From the NCBI GenBank assembly GCA_944472135.2, contig OX235268.1, positions 6,950,589 to 7,014,588 on the forward strand: 64,000 nucleotides of DNA, read 5' to 3'. The position numbers and the translations under genes are program-made. The DNA is from Trichobilharzia regenti. Its lineage: Eukaryota > Platyhelminthes > Trematoda > Strigeidida > Schistosomatidae. The notes under the pieces were generated by a model, which saw only the letters and a list, made by a program, of their open reading frames with translations, did not search any database and was not told where the DNA came from. This document shows, piece by piece, positions 42,740-53,449 of this stretch (positions within the stretch are counted from its first letter, which is position 1; each line of letters begins with the position of its first letter).

Positions 42740-42990
42740 GATTGGCTACAGGGGACTGATCGCTAGCTGATATCAGTTAGAGTACCATAGGGAGATCAAC
42801 TGGAGTATAGGACAACGATTTCGTCCCTGTTTGACACTCTTAATCACTACTACTCACCCACCACTGAGGTTCCAACTTCTGCAAATTCGTACTTGAATTC
42901 ACACTGGCCATTGGGTCCTGTTCTATTGACTGAATGGTTTGCAAGCTCGCCTTGTAATCGGAAAGTCCTAGGTTCGAACCCCTCTGGATA
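42740..42990. repeat. SINE-like unit: inverted tail and decayed hammerhead, plus-strand tRNA-like part
   Basis: The left part has the inverted tail (GATATCAGTTAGAGTACC) and, on the minus strand, a hammerhead-like block with GGGACGAAATCG and GTTGTC. The right part (42,920-42,985) is plus-strand tRNA-like: GACTGAATGGTTTGC, TCCTAGGTTCGAACCCC. Thus the two halves face opposite ways. Confidence 0.5.
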
Positions 42991-43073
42991 TTGTTGAATA
43001 TTGTTTCTCTTCATTTTCGCTCAACAAATCTTTTTTTTTGTTTGTTCTTGTTTTTCTTTTACCATATAAACAG

Positions 43074-43205
43074 CTTGAATTAGATGTACTATTGTCAAAA
43101 AGTCAATGTGAATGTTTAAATGAAGATGATTCACATTCATTGTCTCAATTACTCAATTCACCAGATGATGAGAAGACCTATTTACTCTCTGATACAGATG
43201 AACAG
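43074..43205 (+). CDS. TXNL1: Thioredoxin-like protein 1, exon 3 (PITH domain begins)
   Basis: Acceptor ATAAACAG ends at 43,073; donor GTTAGT begins at 43,206. Forty-four codons in phase 0: LELDVLLSKSQCECLNEDD, then HSLSQLLNSPDDEKTYLLSD and TDEQ. In the family this is the entry into the PITH domain, with the conserved CECLNE and the DEQ that precedes the beta-sandwich. The match to TXNL1 in order and length is clear. Confidence 0.85.
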
Positions 43206-43329
43206 GTTAGTATTTATTTGGGAATGAGTTTATGTATGCGTCTGTGTTTGTTATACTATATAATAATTAGAGATAACAATGGAAAGTCAGTCACCAAAGA
43301 AGTAGAGCAAAGAAAACACTGAGCTGAAC

Positions 43330-45010
43330 ACTTTGAAAGACTTCTAAATTGACCGCCATCTACAACGCGTCAAACAATACCAACAACGGAAGCAGAACTA
43401 TCAGTGAACATCGACACCCCTCCCCCCGACGAAATCAGAAGTCCTGAATGCAATCAAGATGCTAAAAGCTGAAAAAGCAGCAGGACCAGATGGAATCTCA
43501 GCAGAAGCAGTGAAAATGGACCCAGAGACAATAGCGGACTTGATGACGACATTACTGGAGAAGGTGTGGAAAGAGGGCAAAGTACCCGAAGATTGGAAGA
43601 AAGGTAACTTATTCGAACTACCAAAGAAAGGAGACTTAAGCCAATGGAAGAACTGGCGCAGTATTATGCTCCTGTCCATCCCAAGCAAAATACTGACCAG
43701 CATCATCATGGAGAGAATCAAACAAGCCACCCTGGATGAAAAACTTCGACCGGGACAAGCTGGATTCAGGGAAAACTAGTCATGTATTGATCAAATCACC
43801 ACTCTACGGATCATCATTGAACAAAGCTTAGAATGGCAGTCACCTCTCTATCTCAACTTCGTCGACTTTGAAAAAGCCTTCGATAGCGTCGGTCGAGAGG
43901 TGATTTGGTAACTAGTTCGCTAATACGGGGTCCCATCGACAATTGTACATCTCATCCAACAGTTAGACGACAATGCTGTATGACAAGTAATCCACAACGG
44001 GAAACTTACGGAAGCCTTCGAAGTGAGGACGGGAGTGAAGCGAGGCTGTCTACTATCGCCAATGATCTTCCTGATTCCAATTGATTGGATAATGCGACAG
44101 ACAACGGACAATGAGGAAACAGGCATAAAATGGACTCACACAAAAAACTTGGAGGATCTGGACTTCGCCAATGATATATGTCTGATTTCCCACAAACTGG
44201 AAGATATGCAAGTGAAAAGCAACAAGTGGCAGAAGAAGCATCAAAGATAGGACTTCAGGTGAACATAGAGAAAACAGAGTTAGGTGATGAAGATTCCTGG
44301 CCAACATCAACGGCAACGACAACAACAGACAACAATCAGCATAAATGGGAGGAACCTGAAAGAAACAACCTCCTTCACCTACCTACCTACCTACCTGGGA
44401 AGCATCGTTTCAACTACAGGCGGACGGAACTGGTGAGGATATCGAAACAAGGATCGGAAAAGCAAGACAAGCTTTCATTACTCTTAAGTCTATGTGGAGG
44501 TCAACAGCACTCAGCATCAAAACGAAAATAAGATCCGGATTTTCAACTCCAATGTAAAGTCAGTGCTACTATAGGGATCAGAGACCTAACGCGTCATAAA
44601 GAGCATCTCAAACAAACTCCAGACCTTCATCAACAGCTGTCTTCGCTCAATACTAAAGATCAGATGGCCGGCCAGAAAAGATCACCAACAGGGATCTCTG
44701 ACAATGAGCGAATCAACCCACCAGGAACCGACTGTGAAACAAATAGGCAGGAAGAAATGGAGTTTGATTGGCCATACTCTGAGGAAACCATCAAGTCAGT
44801 GACATCACTAGACAAGCCATCGCTGGAGTGGAACCCGAAAGGGGAGCGACGAGTTGGTCATCATTGCAAGGGTGACTTGGAGGAGGTCATGTGAAGAGGA
44901 GATGAAAGCATGTGGATGGCAGACTTGCAGCGAGGTGAAAAAGTTGGCAGGAAACCGAAGGCAATTGAGACGCGCGGCTGAAGCCCTATGCTCCTCTAGG
45001 AATTAAAGAA
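43330..45010 (+). pseudogene. RTE-like LINE (SR2-like), decayed RT, TXNL1 intron 3
   Basis: Plus strand: KAAGPDGISAEAVKMDPETI, PEDWKKGNLFELPKKGDLS, YLNFVDFEKAFDSV, RTGVKRGCLLSPMIFL, and LDFANDICLISH, where the catalytic FADD has become FAND. The C-terminus has DKPSLEWNPKGERRVG. Stops include TAG at 43,777 and TAA at 43,910. The 3' end has CCCTATGCTCCTCTAGGAA followed by a TAA-rich tail. It resembles the schistosome RTE-clade elements. Confidence 0.8.
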
Positions 45011-45139
45011 TATAATAATGATAAATGATACTAATTACATGCAGCAGAAAGAGGGTATAGTTCGGCTTAGGAGGTGCGTATTTTTTTATTTTTATGTTTA
45101 TTTATTTAATAAATTTAGTTATGTCCTCTGAACTACTTA

Positions 45140-45720
45140 GTTGACTTAATTGCGAAGTTTTCATTGTGTCCCCCTTCTAGACGACAGCATCACTTCAGCT
45201 CAGGTTTCAGTACGAAATTAATTTATTTAAATTCTTCATGTATCGTCAATCAGTAAACACATTGACATAGACAAAATTTACCAATCGATAAGGAGGAAAT
45301 CTCACACACGAGGGTCAAACTTCAGGTCAAGGAAACAATCAGTACCCCATTACAAGTAGCCTAGAGGGTGTGAAAACACATAGAAACAACCAGTTAGTCA
45401 CGGTCAGGGTCGTCCACCAAGATAGATGACGTATAAACTCGTGGAGAAATCTAAAAAGCTCATTTAAACAAATTGAAGTATGCGCTGAAGATGTTGCCTG
45501 GTAGAGCTGCTCAAATAAACCATCCGACTCAAAGGAGACAACTGCATCAAAATATTCTTTATGTATAAAAGAGGGCGAGAGAACAGTACACTGATAGGAC
45601 ACCGGCTTCTGTAAGCAAGGCAGAAGAAATTTGCCTTTATATATATGGTATACTGCATTCTGTTCGAGAAATAAGAATGGAACCAGTTAACAGCTCACGA
45701 CTTCTCGGTTTGTGTCAGGG
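45140..45720. mobile_element. PLE 3' region pieces with hammerhead-like motifs
   Basis: 45,145-45,200 on the minus strand reads CTGAAGTGATGC, stem TGTC/GACA, then TGAAAACTTCGC. 45,300-45,545 is a plus-strand copy of the PLE 3' UTR also seen inverted at 59,550-59,760 and ends with CTGAAGATGTTGCC, lacking the second core. No coding sequence remains. Confidence 0.5.
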
Positions 45721-46340
45721 AAAGCGTATATTAACAAAAGATTGAAAAGAACAAGAAGTTCAGCAAAGATGGTGATCTTTTCGGCGATTTCATTCTCAAA
45801 AGCAGCTGTACAATCGTATTTCTATAGATTAGTTTACATGGATACAATTATTATTTGTTCAATTACACATAGTAACGAAGGTGATTATAATTTCCAACTT
45901 GATATGAAAGTGTGAAGGTAGGAATATAGATTACAAGGGACTTAGAGAGACAAGATTGCATAGGATTAGAAAACAGTTACAACGTATGCAAAATTAATAT
46001 TTGGTAACTGGAGAAATAATTTTATAGGTGAACAAAAGGTGATAATTATTTTCAACTTGATATGAATTGCAAGAGGCTTAGAGACTCAGCGATAGAACAA
46101 ATCACAGGTGAGCATGGAAACAAATTGAAATCAAAATTTCAACTTGAAATGTAAGTTAAGAGGTGTGAATATAGATTACAAGAGGTATAGAAACAAAAAA
46201 AATTACACAGGATTAGAATATAATTGTAAAATGGTTATTCTGAACGGATTACAAGTGTGATCAGGAGGAGCATGGAAACAACCTTAAAATAACTGAAAAA
46301 AAACTGAAGGATAAGGGAATATACCGAACTAGGTCCATGA
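45720..46340 (+). repeat. PLE-related non-coding repeat
   Basis: Matches 39,780-40,400 (CTTTTCGGCGATTTCAT shared; later GGGACTTAGAGAGACAAGAT compares with GGGGCTTAGAAAAGCAAAT). It also contains internal diverged repetition of a unit around CAACTTGATATGAA. Confidence 0.5.
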
Positions 46341-46539
46341 TAGTTGTAAAGGTTGGACTAATTTCTTTTGAACACATAGCTCCGGCTTTTCGATGCATAT
46401 GACGAGAGCTTCCGCAGTATAAAAAAGTCGGAAACACACTGCCTTTGGTAGATTTTTGTTTACTTTGTAAATATGACTCTGAATGATGAGTCAGTTGAGA
46501 TTCTGTGACAGGTATTGATGAGGTGTTCAGTTATGGCGC

Positions 46540-46975
46540 TTCTGGTTGAACCAATGTGTCTCTGTTTGCAGCCATGCTGGATCGCTAGGCATCTGGGCAC
46601 AGTGTCAAAAGCAGATTTGTTGTCTTGGAAGGTTCTTCGGACATATTAGCCTCCTTTGTCTAAACAAGAAACAGTGTTATGATGTAAGGCAGCATCAACT
46701 GCATCTAAAATACACTTCTGCCCTGTTTATATGCAAACTGTTTGGGATTATCACAGGTTTCCAAGGAAGGTTCAAGGTTGGGGGTAAAAGTAATTTCTCC
46801 ATTAATTTCAAAAAAATTGGAGAAGTAATTACAATAGGTCTAAATTTAACCTTAATACGAGTGTATGATTTAGGTACTGCGATAATTTTGATGTCTTTAG
46901 ATGCTATGAATACAAGATTATTGGAAAAAGAAGCATTGAAAATATTGAAAAATCCAGGTCTTCTAGACATCTGGA
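46540..46975 (-). pseudogene. LINE reverse transcriptase fragment
   Basis: The minus-strand frame 46,970-46,695 reads KIIAVPKSYTRIKVKFRPIV and ITSPIFLKLMEKLLL, matching the RT motif with P.K....FRPI..TS...K..EK. The plus-strand frame over the same bases is open for 151 codons, but the minus reading carries the motif. No catalytic aspartates are included. Confidence 0.5.
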
Positions 46976-47029
46976 TTTCGCTGCGGATGATTTATGTTTA
47001 AATGTTACACAAAATTGAAGACTTACAGC

Positions 47030-47640
47030 TGAAAACTAACAAACTGGCTAAAGAAGCAGGCTAGGGAAGACAGAACTTCAGCTGGACATAAAGAAAACAG
47101 AGGTGATGAAGATAACTAATGCACAGCAACAGGAACAACAACAACAACCAGCATCGATTGCCATCAACAGAGGGGGGGGATTTGACAAAAGTTTCTTCCT
47201 TCACTTATCTAAGAAACATGGTTTCAATCACAACAAGGTGTACACCTTCATCAAATTTGAAATCGATTTGAAATCTTCCGCATTCACGATAAAGAACAAA
47301 ATTTGAATTTTCAACATCCATGTTAGTTCGGTGAGTCGATTCTTCTCTGGGGCGTCTGCATCATGAAAAGCTACGGAAGACTTTTATCAACCGCTTTATA
47401 CGGAAAGATCAAATGACCAGCTGGTCGGTCACAATGAATTAGCAACAAGAAATTGTGGCTGGGAACAAACCAATCAAGAGGCATTTGCCCAACAAATATG
47501 TAGGAGACAATGGAGATGTATCCGGCATACATGGAGCAGGCAGTTGAATGACATCGTGCTCAATGCAGGCCATCGCTCGACTGGAATCCGACTGGGAAAT
47601 GACGAGTGGTTCGTCTTTGGGAGAGTGACGATGGGAAAGA
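47030..47640 (+). pseudogene. RTE-like LINE fragment (plus)
   Basis: Starts with LDIKKTEVMKITNAQ, the segment after the RT palm, then degenerates; QQICRRQWRCIRHTW near 47,490-47,530 matches the C-terminal WIGHTLR region. Interrupted by stops. Confidence 0.6.
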
Positions 47641-47644
47641 GATA

Positions 47645-48620
47645 TCTGTCTGTCTGTTTTCGACATAGAACAATTTTGCACTAATGTGCACCAGTTCAAG
47701 TCGCCACACTCCCTCCTTGTAGCGCATAAAGCAAGAGAAGAAAGTAGAAGAAATGCATAATGGAGACAGTAAACAGAGGTGTGAGACAAAGGAATAGTAA
47801 TAAGGAAGAACAATATAGTTTCATTGGAAATCATAAGTCACAAGGAGTGGATGGATCTGCGCCATCCACTGAGAACGATATCGAGCCATGTCACCAATTG
47901 TTTCCAGCCATCATTGGTTTTTACCGTCCCCAGGACCCCAACCAGTCAGGAGGTCTACACCTACCTACGTGACTGGGTGGCTTAGACTAACTGTTGTTGA
48001 TTTCATTGACTGGTGACATGTTTTGTTTTGACCGCCGCTAGCTCTTTTCCAGCCTGACCCAATGTCAGGTAACATTGCCTGTCGGTTGAGGAAGGCGATG
48101 ACTAGGCGTGCATACAAAACACATGTATTAACCATCTCAGTCGATGTAATTTCACAGCCTCGTCGATTGATTTTCCCTTCTCCTCGCCTTGCACTCGACG
48201 CCTAACTTCAATATTGCTCAGCTTATTATACCACTTCACACGGGAGATAGAAGGTACGCACCTATGATCAAAGACAGCTAGCCTTTTCATGTCTTCCACT
48301 CTCAATGGCCAGGTCTTACAGCCATCAACCCGCTGGGGCTGATGGTACTTCCCAAATAAGTGAAGCGGTCAACGTGCTCTACCATTTCACTTCCTACTTC
48401 TAATCTAGGAGTCGGTGTAATCCAGTCCTGTAACATGATCTTGCATTTGACGGGAGCGAGCGGGAAAGAGATGAGAGATTATAGGCAATCGTTAGGCTAA
48501 CCAGCTAAAGAGGACAGCAGAAAATAGAAGAAAGGGAAGATGTGGTGTCCTATGTTGTGAAGCCCTATGCTCCACTTAGAACTCAAGGGAACGATATAAT
48601 AATGTAATTATAGTTTTGTC
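47645..48620 (-). pseudogene. RTE-like LINE C-terminal fragment (minus)
   Basis: The minus strand has NIEVRRRVQGEEKGKSIDEAV, closely similar to 36,035-36,388, and shares the downstream tail with 53,450-54,100. The left end adjoins the plus-strand RTE fragment. Confidence 0.65.
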
Positions 48621-48691
48621 TTCAGAAAAGGATCATATACAAATAAATTGATGATCATTTTTTAACGTCTATCTTTCTGTCTTGTTTCCAG

Positions 48692-48758
48692 CTTATTATT
48701 TATATTACATTCTCTCAATTTGTTCGAGTGCAAGCGGTGCAGATCAACGGACCTAAAG
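48692..48758 (+). CDS. TXNL1: Thioredoxin-like protein 1, exon 4
   Basis: Acceptor GTTTCCAG ends at 48,691; donor GTACAT begins at 48,759. It reads LIIYITFSQFVRVQAVQIN then GPK, with one base left over (phase 1). It matches the first PITH beta-strands (human LLITVAFNQPVKL region). The leftover G joins AA of the next exon to give Glu, keeping the frame. Confidence 0.8.
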
Positions 48759-48799
48759 GTACATTTTTTGTTAGTATTTATCGCTACTGTTATTGGTAT

Positions 48800-49254
48800 T
48801 ACCGTTAATAATAATAATAATAGATTTATTCCAAACGATATTTGTGGTACAGGTATGGAATTTTCAGCGTGCATTACAATATATTGCATCTAATTACCTC
48901 ATAAATTTTATAAGATTTTAAAATCAAAAAGCGACAACCAAAAAAATAAATAAATAAAAAAAAGAACAGCGTTGCGTTTACATTTTAAACAATGCACCAC
49001 AAGATATGAAATATAAAATTAGTGTGTAGTAGAAGATGAGAACAACAGTGTAATAGTAACGAAGAAAGGAAACCAAAATCTAATGGGAACTGTTTGTTAG
49101 AGTGCCGTAGTAAGTTTATCGTGTCATACCTAACGGATTTCTCATCACGCGCATAACATCTGTGCCAGATATGGTATTGTGGAGTTTTTCTACTTGGTAG
49201 TCCTAGTATATAGCCAGCCTCCTATAGCTGCTTCTAGTTCTACCAGATGAAATG
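48800..49254. other. No gene; SINE tail fragment
   Basis: AAT repeats at 48,809-48,823 are followed by TTTATTCCAAACG and GGTACAGGTATGGAATTTTC, also seen near 39,985 and 54,410. An A-rich run is at 48,940-48,965. Nothing coding was found. Confidence 0.4.
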
Positions 49255-49760
49255 CAAGGAGAGATTTGAATAAGGCCAGTCATATTACCAATTGTCTCCA
49301 GCCTTCCTTGTTACCCACCATTCTGAGGAACCCAACCAGTCAGAAAGCCAGTCTTCACTTCCCTTCGTGACTGGCTTGAACTAACTATTATGGATTTCAT
49401 TGGCTGGTTACATGTTTTGGTTTGGCCACCACTAGAGATCTATTCAGACCTGATCCATCCTATGTCAGTTAACATTTCCCGTGTAGAAAGGCGATGGTTA
49501 GGCATGCGTTAGACATATTCTCACCTGCGACTCGACACCGAACTTCAATACTACTCATTCTATTATGCTACTTAACATGGGAGATAGAACGCAGACCCCC
49601 TTGATCACAGATATCTAGCCTTCTCATGTCTTCCATTTTCAGTGACCATTTCTCACAGCTAGCCATAAAGGAGAATGGAGCGAACTACAGCTGAGCAGTA
49701 CACACGTCCTTTTAATCGATAGCTGGATATCATCTGTCTTAGACGGAGACAGGAAAAGTT
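49255..49760 (-). pseudogene. RTE-like LINE fragment (minus), TXNL1 intron 4
   Basis: Nucleotide match to 37,190-37,650 (CTAGAGATCTTTTCCAACCTG versus CTAGAGATCTATTCAGACC and neighbouring sequence). Same LINE C-terminal region, non-functional. Confidence 0.6.
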
Positions 49761-49814
49761 ACAAAGGTATCCACCCAAGTTGCCCTGTTATATACAGTAG
49801 GCGGAAATTTAGTC

Positions 49815-50130
49815 ACCTCTCGCGGCCCAAGTGGTCTAGTGGATAACGCTTTGGCGTTTGAAACTATGGGCACTGGGTTCGAGCCTCGGTGGGAACATCA
49901 TCACTCACTGAGAAATGCAGGTACATCCAGCTGACGAGTCCCAAATAGACGAAATGCGCATCCTGGATTCCACTGCTAGCCACCATCCACCAATTGTATA
50001 CTAACTAAATGCCCAGACATCGTCGAAGCATCTGCACAAGAAGCCGACATGTCAACCTGAGACCGAGCACTTCGGTCCAATCAATCGACGGGAAAATCAA
50101 AAATTCAATTCAATAATAATAATAATAAGT
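49815..50130 (+). mobile_element. Sm-alpha-like SINE with hammerhead ribozyme
   Basis: tRNA-like head with A-box-like AAGTGGTCTAGTGGATAACG (49,828-49,847) and B box GGTTCGAGCC (49,876-49,885), then a hammerhead (49,917-49,976), then about 120 bp of body and a TAA-repeat tail (50,112-50,126). The layout equals that of the schistosome Sm-alpha retroposons, which are transcribed by RNA polymerase III and self-cleave. Plus strand, same as TXNL1, within intron 4. Confidence 0.85.
49917..49976 (+). ncRNA. Hammerhead ribozyme (type I, short stem III)
   Basis: Stem I: GCAG/CTGC distal and ATCCAG/CTGGAT proximal, separated by an internal loop GTAC/TCCA. Core one is CTGACGA (49,931-49,937), which fits CUGANGA. 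Stem II is GTC/GAC with loop CCAAATA. Core two is GAAA (49,951-49,954). Stem III is ATGC/GCAT with no loop. Cleavage is predicted after ATC at 49,962. Stem II is one pair shorter than the GTCC/GGAC I expect for the family. Confidence 0.85.
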
Positions 50131-50134
50131 TCAA

Positions 50135-50640
50135 ATATTCTGACCTCTTATCACAAAGGACTTGCGAGATACCACTGACTAATTCGGTTCCTCCTACAGT
50201 TTGTTCTTTTTTCTGGCATTTGTGCCTTCTTCTTAAAACGTGGACTAGTTGCTTGTGTGCTACACTATTCCAGATAAGTACTTCAAAAAAGTAGACCAAT
50301 CTAAGTGTTTAAAAAGCCTCCTCAAAGTATCCACAGAATTTGATATGTCGTACATCTAACAGTATTACTATGTGCAGTTTTTTTTCTAATTGTGGCTTGC
50401 AATAATTACTAAATCATTTCATCCCTTAACATCAGGCAGATTACGACGTCTAGGATCTCTGGCCTAGGTGCGTTACCGCGGTTTTTTTCTCTGGAATTAA
50501 TCTGCAATCTGTAGAGGTTAAACTGTTCAGTGAATTTATCTAGATCACATTGGGAAGCTGATCTGTCATCATCATTATTTAGAATTTTCCAGAAGAATGA
50601 ATAATTAGATTGGAGATATTAAAATAAAACCTTAGGCACT
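50135..50640 (-). pseudogene. LINE RT fragment related to 33,223-34,320
   Basis: Shares nucleotide blocks with 33,590-33,960 (for instance the GGCCTAGGTGCGTTACCGCG-type sequence near 50,460). No intact frame. Confidence 0.45.
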
Positions 50641-51580
50641 GTGGTAGAGTATAACTCCATTATGGATAAAATTTATTTTGATAAAATCACACAGTGCTGT
50701 TATACAGTAATATTTACTGATGACCACGTTTCGAGCACAATTTTACTGCTGTTCGTAATCATATCAAGGCACTACTCACACAACTTTCTGGCTTCGTCTA
50801 TATAATTCCATTATTTCTCATCCCTCGATTTAGTCATTGGTAGTATTATTTTCCATATTTCTGTGATATTGGTGATGATTCACTCCTACTGCATGTTTTG
50901 GGTGTAAATTCGATGAACAAAGATTCAGTAGTAATCAACTTCTCTCTCTCTCCATTTACGCGTATTACTTTTTAGAATTTTGACTCTGTCCCACCCCACC
51001 CTATTGTGTATGGTGGTGTGTTAATGCATGCATGCAGTGCTATTGCTGAGCTTTTTTTCTAAATTACTTATCTTCTCGGGTCAACCATTCTTACTTTAGC
51101 CAGATTCTTATGTTCCGACAATCTGATTACACCCAATCTACTAGTTTGACCTATGTATTTTATTTCAGTCACAGTCATTGCAAGGTATTTTGTAAATTAT
51201 ATTATTTTGTCTAATTGGGTCAACCTACAGGATGCTTTAGCCTACAGAGCTTGTCCTACCTGAGTGAGTTTGCAGGTTTAAATGCCACCCTAATTCTTGC
51301 TTTATTAAGAATCCTACTTAGGGTCTCAGATGTCCCCTCCCTGTATGGTATAACAGTAGATACCTTATATTCTCCCTTATTTATGTTATCACTACTAGTT
51401 TCACAATTATTTTTATTTCGCTTTTGGTCTTTACTGATATTCCTAATGAATTTTATAGGATAGTTAGTTATTTAACACCAATGCCTCTTCTATCTGTTTT
51501 ATTTCATCATTTAAGTCTGTTTTGTACTACTTAGTGTTGTTATTGCACGGTGTTTTAGACATTTAACTAAGTCTGCCTTA
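50640..51580 (-). mobile_element. PLE remnant (minus), TXNL1 intron 4
   Basis: Minus strand: PYREGTSETLSRILNKARI, YKIPCNDCD, and EKISNLEKK, corresponding to the PLE linker and GIY-YIG domain. The 3' end near 50,690-50,775 has the GAACA/TGCTC-GAAAC hairpin. Several stops. Confidence 0.65.
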
Positions 51581-51584
51581 ACAG

Positions 51585-52190
51585 TTAACGGATGAGATGC
51601 ATTAAAGTCTGAATATCTGTTAGCAGGATGCGTTGCCTTTTTATAAACGCAACTTCACTTCCTATTTCTAAACTAGGAGTCGGTGTAGTCCAGCCTTGTA
51701 ACATCATCTTACATTTGGCGGGATCGAGACGCATTTCAAACATTCGTAGATTGCAGCTCAAGGTGTTCAGAAGACTCTGCACTTTGTCAGCGTCTTCAAC
51801 TAGAAGGACTATATCACTATCTGCATATTCTAAGTCAACGAGATTATTCCCTGCTGACAACAAGTCAATCCCTGAATCTCTGAAGTGAGTTAGGGTCAAG
51901 TACATTAGTACATCTATGATGAAGTTGAATAGAATAATGGGCATCCTTGACAGACACCACTAGTCGTCATCAGTTCAGATGACAACTCGTCGTAAGCCCT
52001 CACCTTGCTGCATGAGTACGAGTAGAGTGCCTTAACCAGTGCAATGTATTTTCTCGGCATTCCCTTAACAGCCAAGCATCGCCAGAGAAAATGACGCCTT
52101 CAAATTTGCAGATATTTTTCTAAAGTAAAAGACTGATGATGGCACAATGAAAAGAAAATCTATATTTAGAAAGTCTTCATGGACGACGAG
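51585..52190 (-). pseudogene. RTE-like LINE fragment with RT palm
   Basis: Minus strand: LVDLEYADSDIVLLVEDAD, where an extra Ser splits the YADD catalytic motif, then LDPAKCKMMLQGWTTPTPSL. Non-functional; belongs to the same lineage as 37,573-38,140. Confidence 0.65.
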
Positions 52191-52221
52191 ACGCTGTAAG
52201 GAATTTTAGTCAGAACACTGC

Positions 52222-52940
52222 TCAATTATTATTATTATTATGGCTCCCTTGGGTTCCTAGTGGAACATACGGCTGCAGCTGCACGCCTCCACTTGCTTCT
52301 GTCTGCCTTCTACTGTACTCTTCATCTGCATCCATGTTAGTTAGTCCATACTGTTTCAACTCCTCTTCACACGATCTCCTCCATGTCACCCTTGGACGTC
52401 CCACACGCCGCTTCCCTTTCGGGTTCCACTCGAGGGCTTGGCGCGCGATGTCACCCAGCAGTGGCCTCCTCAACGAGTGTCCGATCCATCTCCACTTTCT
52501 CCTGCATAGTTGTTGGTTGGCGATTGGTTCTTGCTTTGTTTGTTCCCATAGTTTCTTGTTGATGATTCTGTCCGGCCCGGCCATCTGATCTTCAGTATAG
52601 AGCCAGCGAAGACAGTTAGTTGTTGATAAAGGTCTGTAACAGGCTGTTGAAAATATTCTTTGTGACCCGCCCGCCAAGTTTCTGATCCGTATAGAAGATC
52701 TGACTGACTTGACGTTGTTTGTATTGAAAATCCGACCGAATTTTGTTGTTGATGCTGAGTTGAGTGACGAAGATTTCCAGATTGGTTTCAGGTTGATGAA
52801 TGTGCTTCTCGCCTTCCCGATTCTCGCTCGATTTGACATCCTCGTCCGTTCCGACTGCCTGTAGTTGAGACAATGCTCCCAGATGGAGCCCACTAATTTG
52901 GTAACAACTTCGCACTAGAACTCCTCCTGGCAACTGACTT
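52222..52940 (-). pseudogene. SR2-like RTE C-terminus with TAA tail
   Basis: Minus strand: WRWIGHSLRRPLLGDIARQA, EWNPKGKRRVGRPRVTWRR, then VPLGTQGSHNN and the (TAA)n tail. The upstream part (52,700-52,893) has AFINLKPIWKSS-like sequence. The 3' end reads TATGTTCCACTAGGAACCC before the tail, the sequence borrowed by the SINE at 58,840. Confidence 0.75.
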
Positions 52941-53045
52941 CGTCCTGTAACCAGGTTAATTTGTAGATAATTAACTTGTTTTAAGTTTGACCACCACGGA
53001 TTGATGTCAATTTTTCTTTTTTTTTTCTTGCGAAATTTATTTTAG

Positions 53046-53139
53046 AAAATGCTCCAAAATTAGTAAAACTTTTTATCAATCAAACATCAACACCAGATTT
53101 TGATAGTTGTGAAGCTGGTGAAGCTGTACAAACATTAGA
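53046..53139 (+). CDS. TXNL1: Thioredoxin-like protein 1, exon 5
   Basis: Acceptor TTTTAG ends at 53,045; donor GTAGGT begins at 53,140, leaving phase 2. With the carried-over G the exon reads ENAPKLVKLFINQTSTPDFD, then SCEAGEAVQTLE. It corresponds to the PITH segment PKYVKIFIN...SEPTQALE in human TXNL1. Frames join exactly with exon 4 and exon 6. Confidence 0.85.
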
Positions 53140-53449
53140 GTAGGTCTATTTTATTGCTGTTTTTTTTCAAAATTCTCTTGCTCAATACAACTTTATTTAA
53201 TTTCCTTAAAAAATGGTCGAGTTTTTATGATGGTCCAAACATTACTGCTCATCGATTGATATGAGTAGTTGGAAACTGTATCACATATGGACCACTTTTT
53301 TGCACTCTTTTCATTCCGGAGTGGGTGATATAGGCTTCCAAACATGAGCTTTGAGGGTTCATTAGCTGTGATGTAGGCTTACTGGCGTTACGGTCAACCT
53401 CCCCTCTTTAACGAACTTACTTTTCGCTAAATGAGGTGGTTGAGGAGTG

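Noticed and set aside
46546..47001. 151-codon plus-strand open frame
   Set aside because: No recognisable domain; the minus strand over the same bases carries an RT motif, so the plus frame is most likely its shadow.
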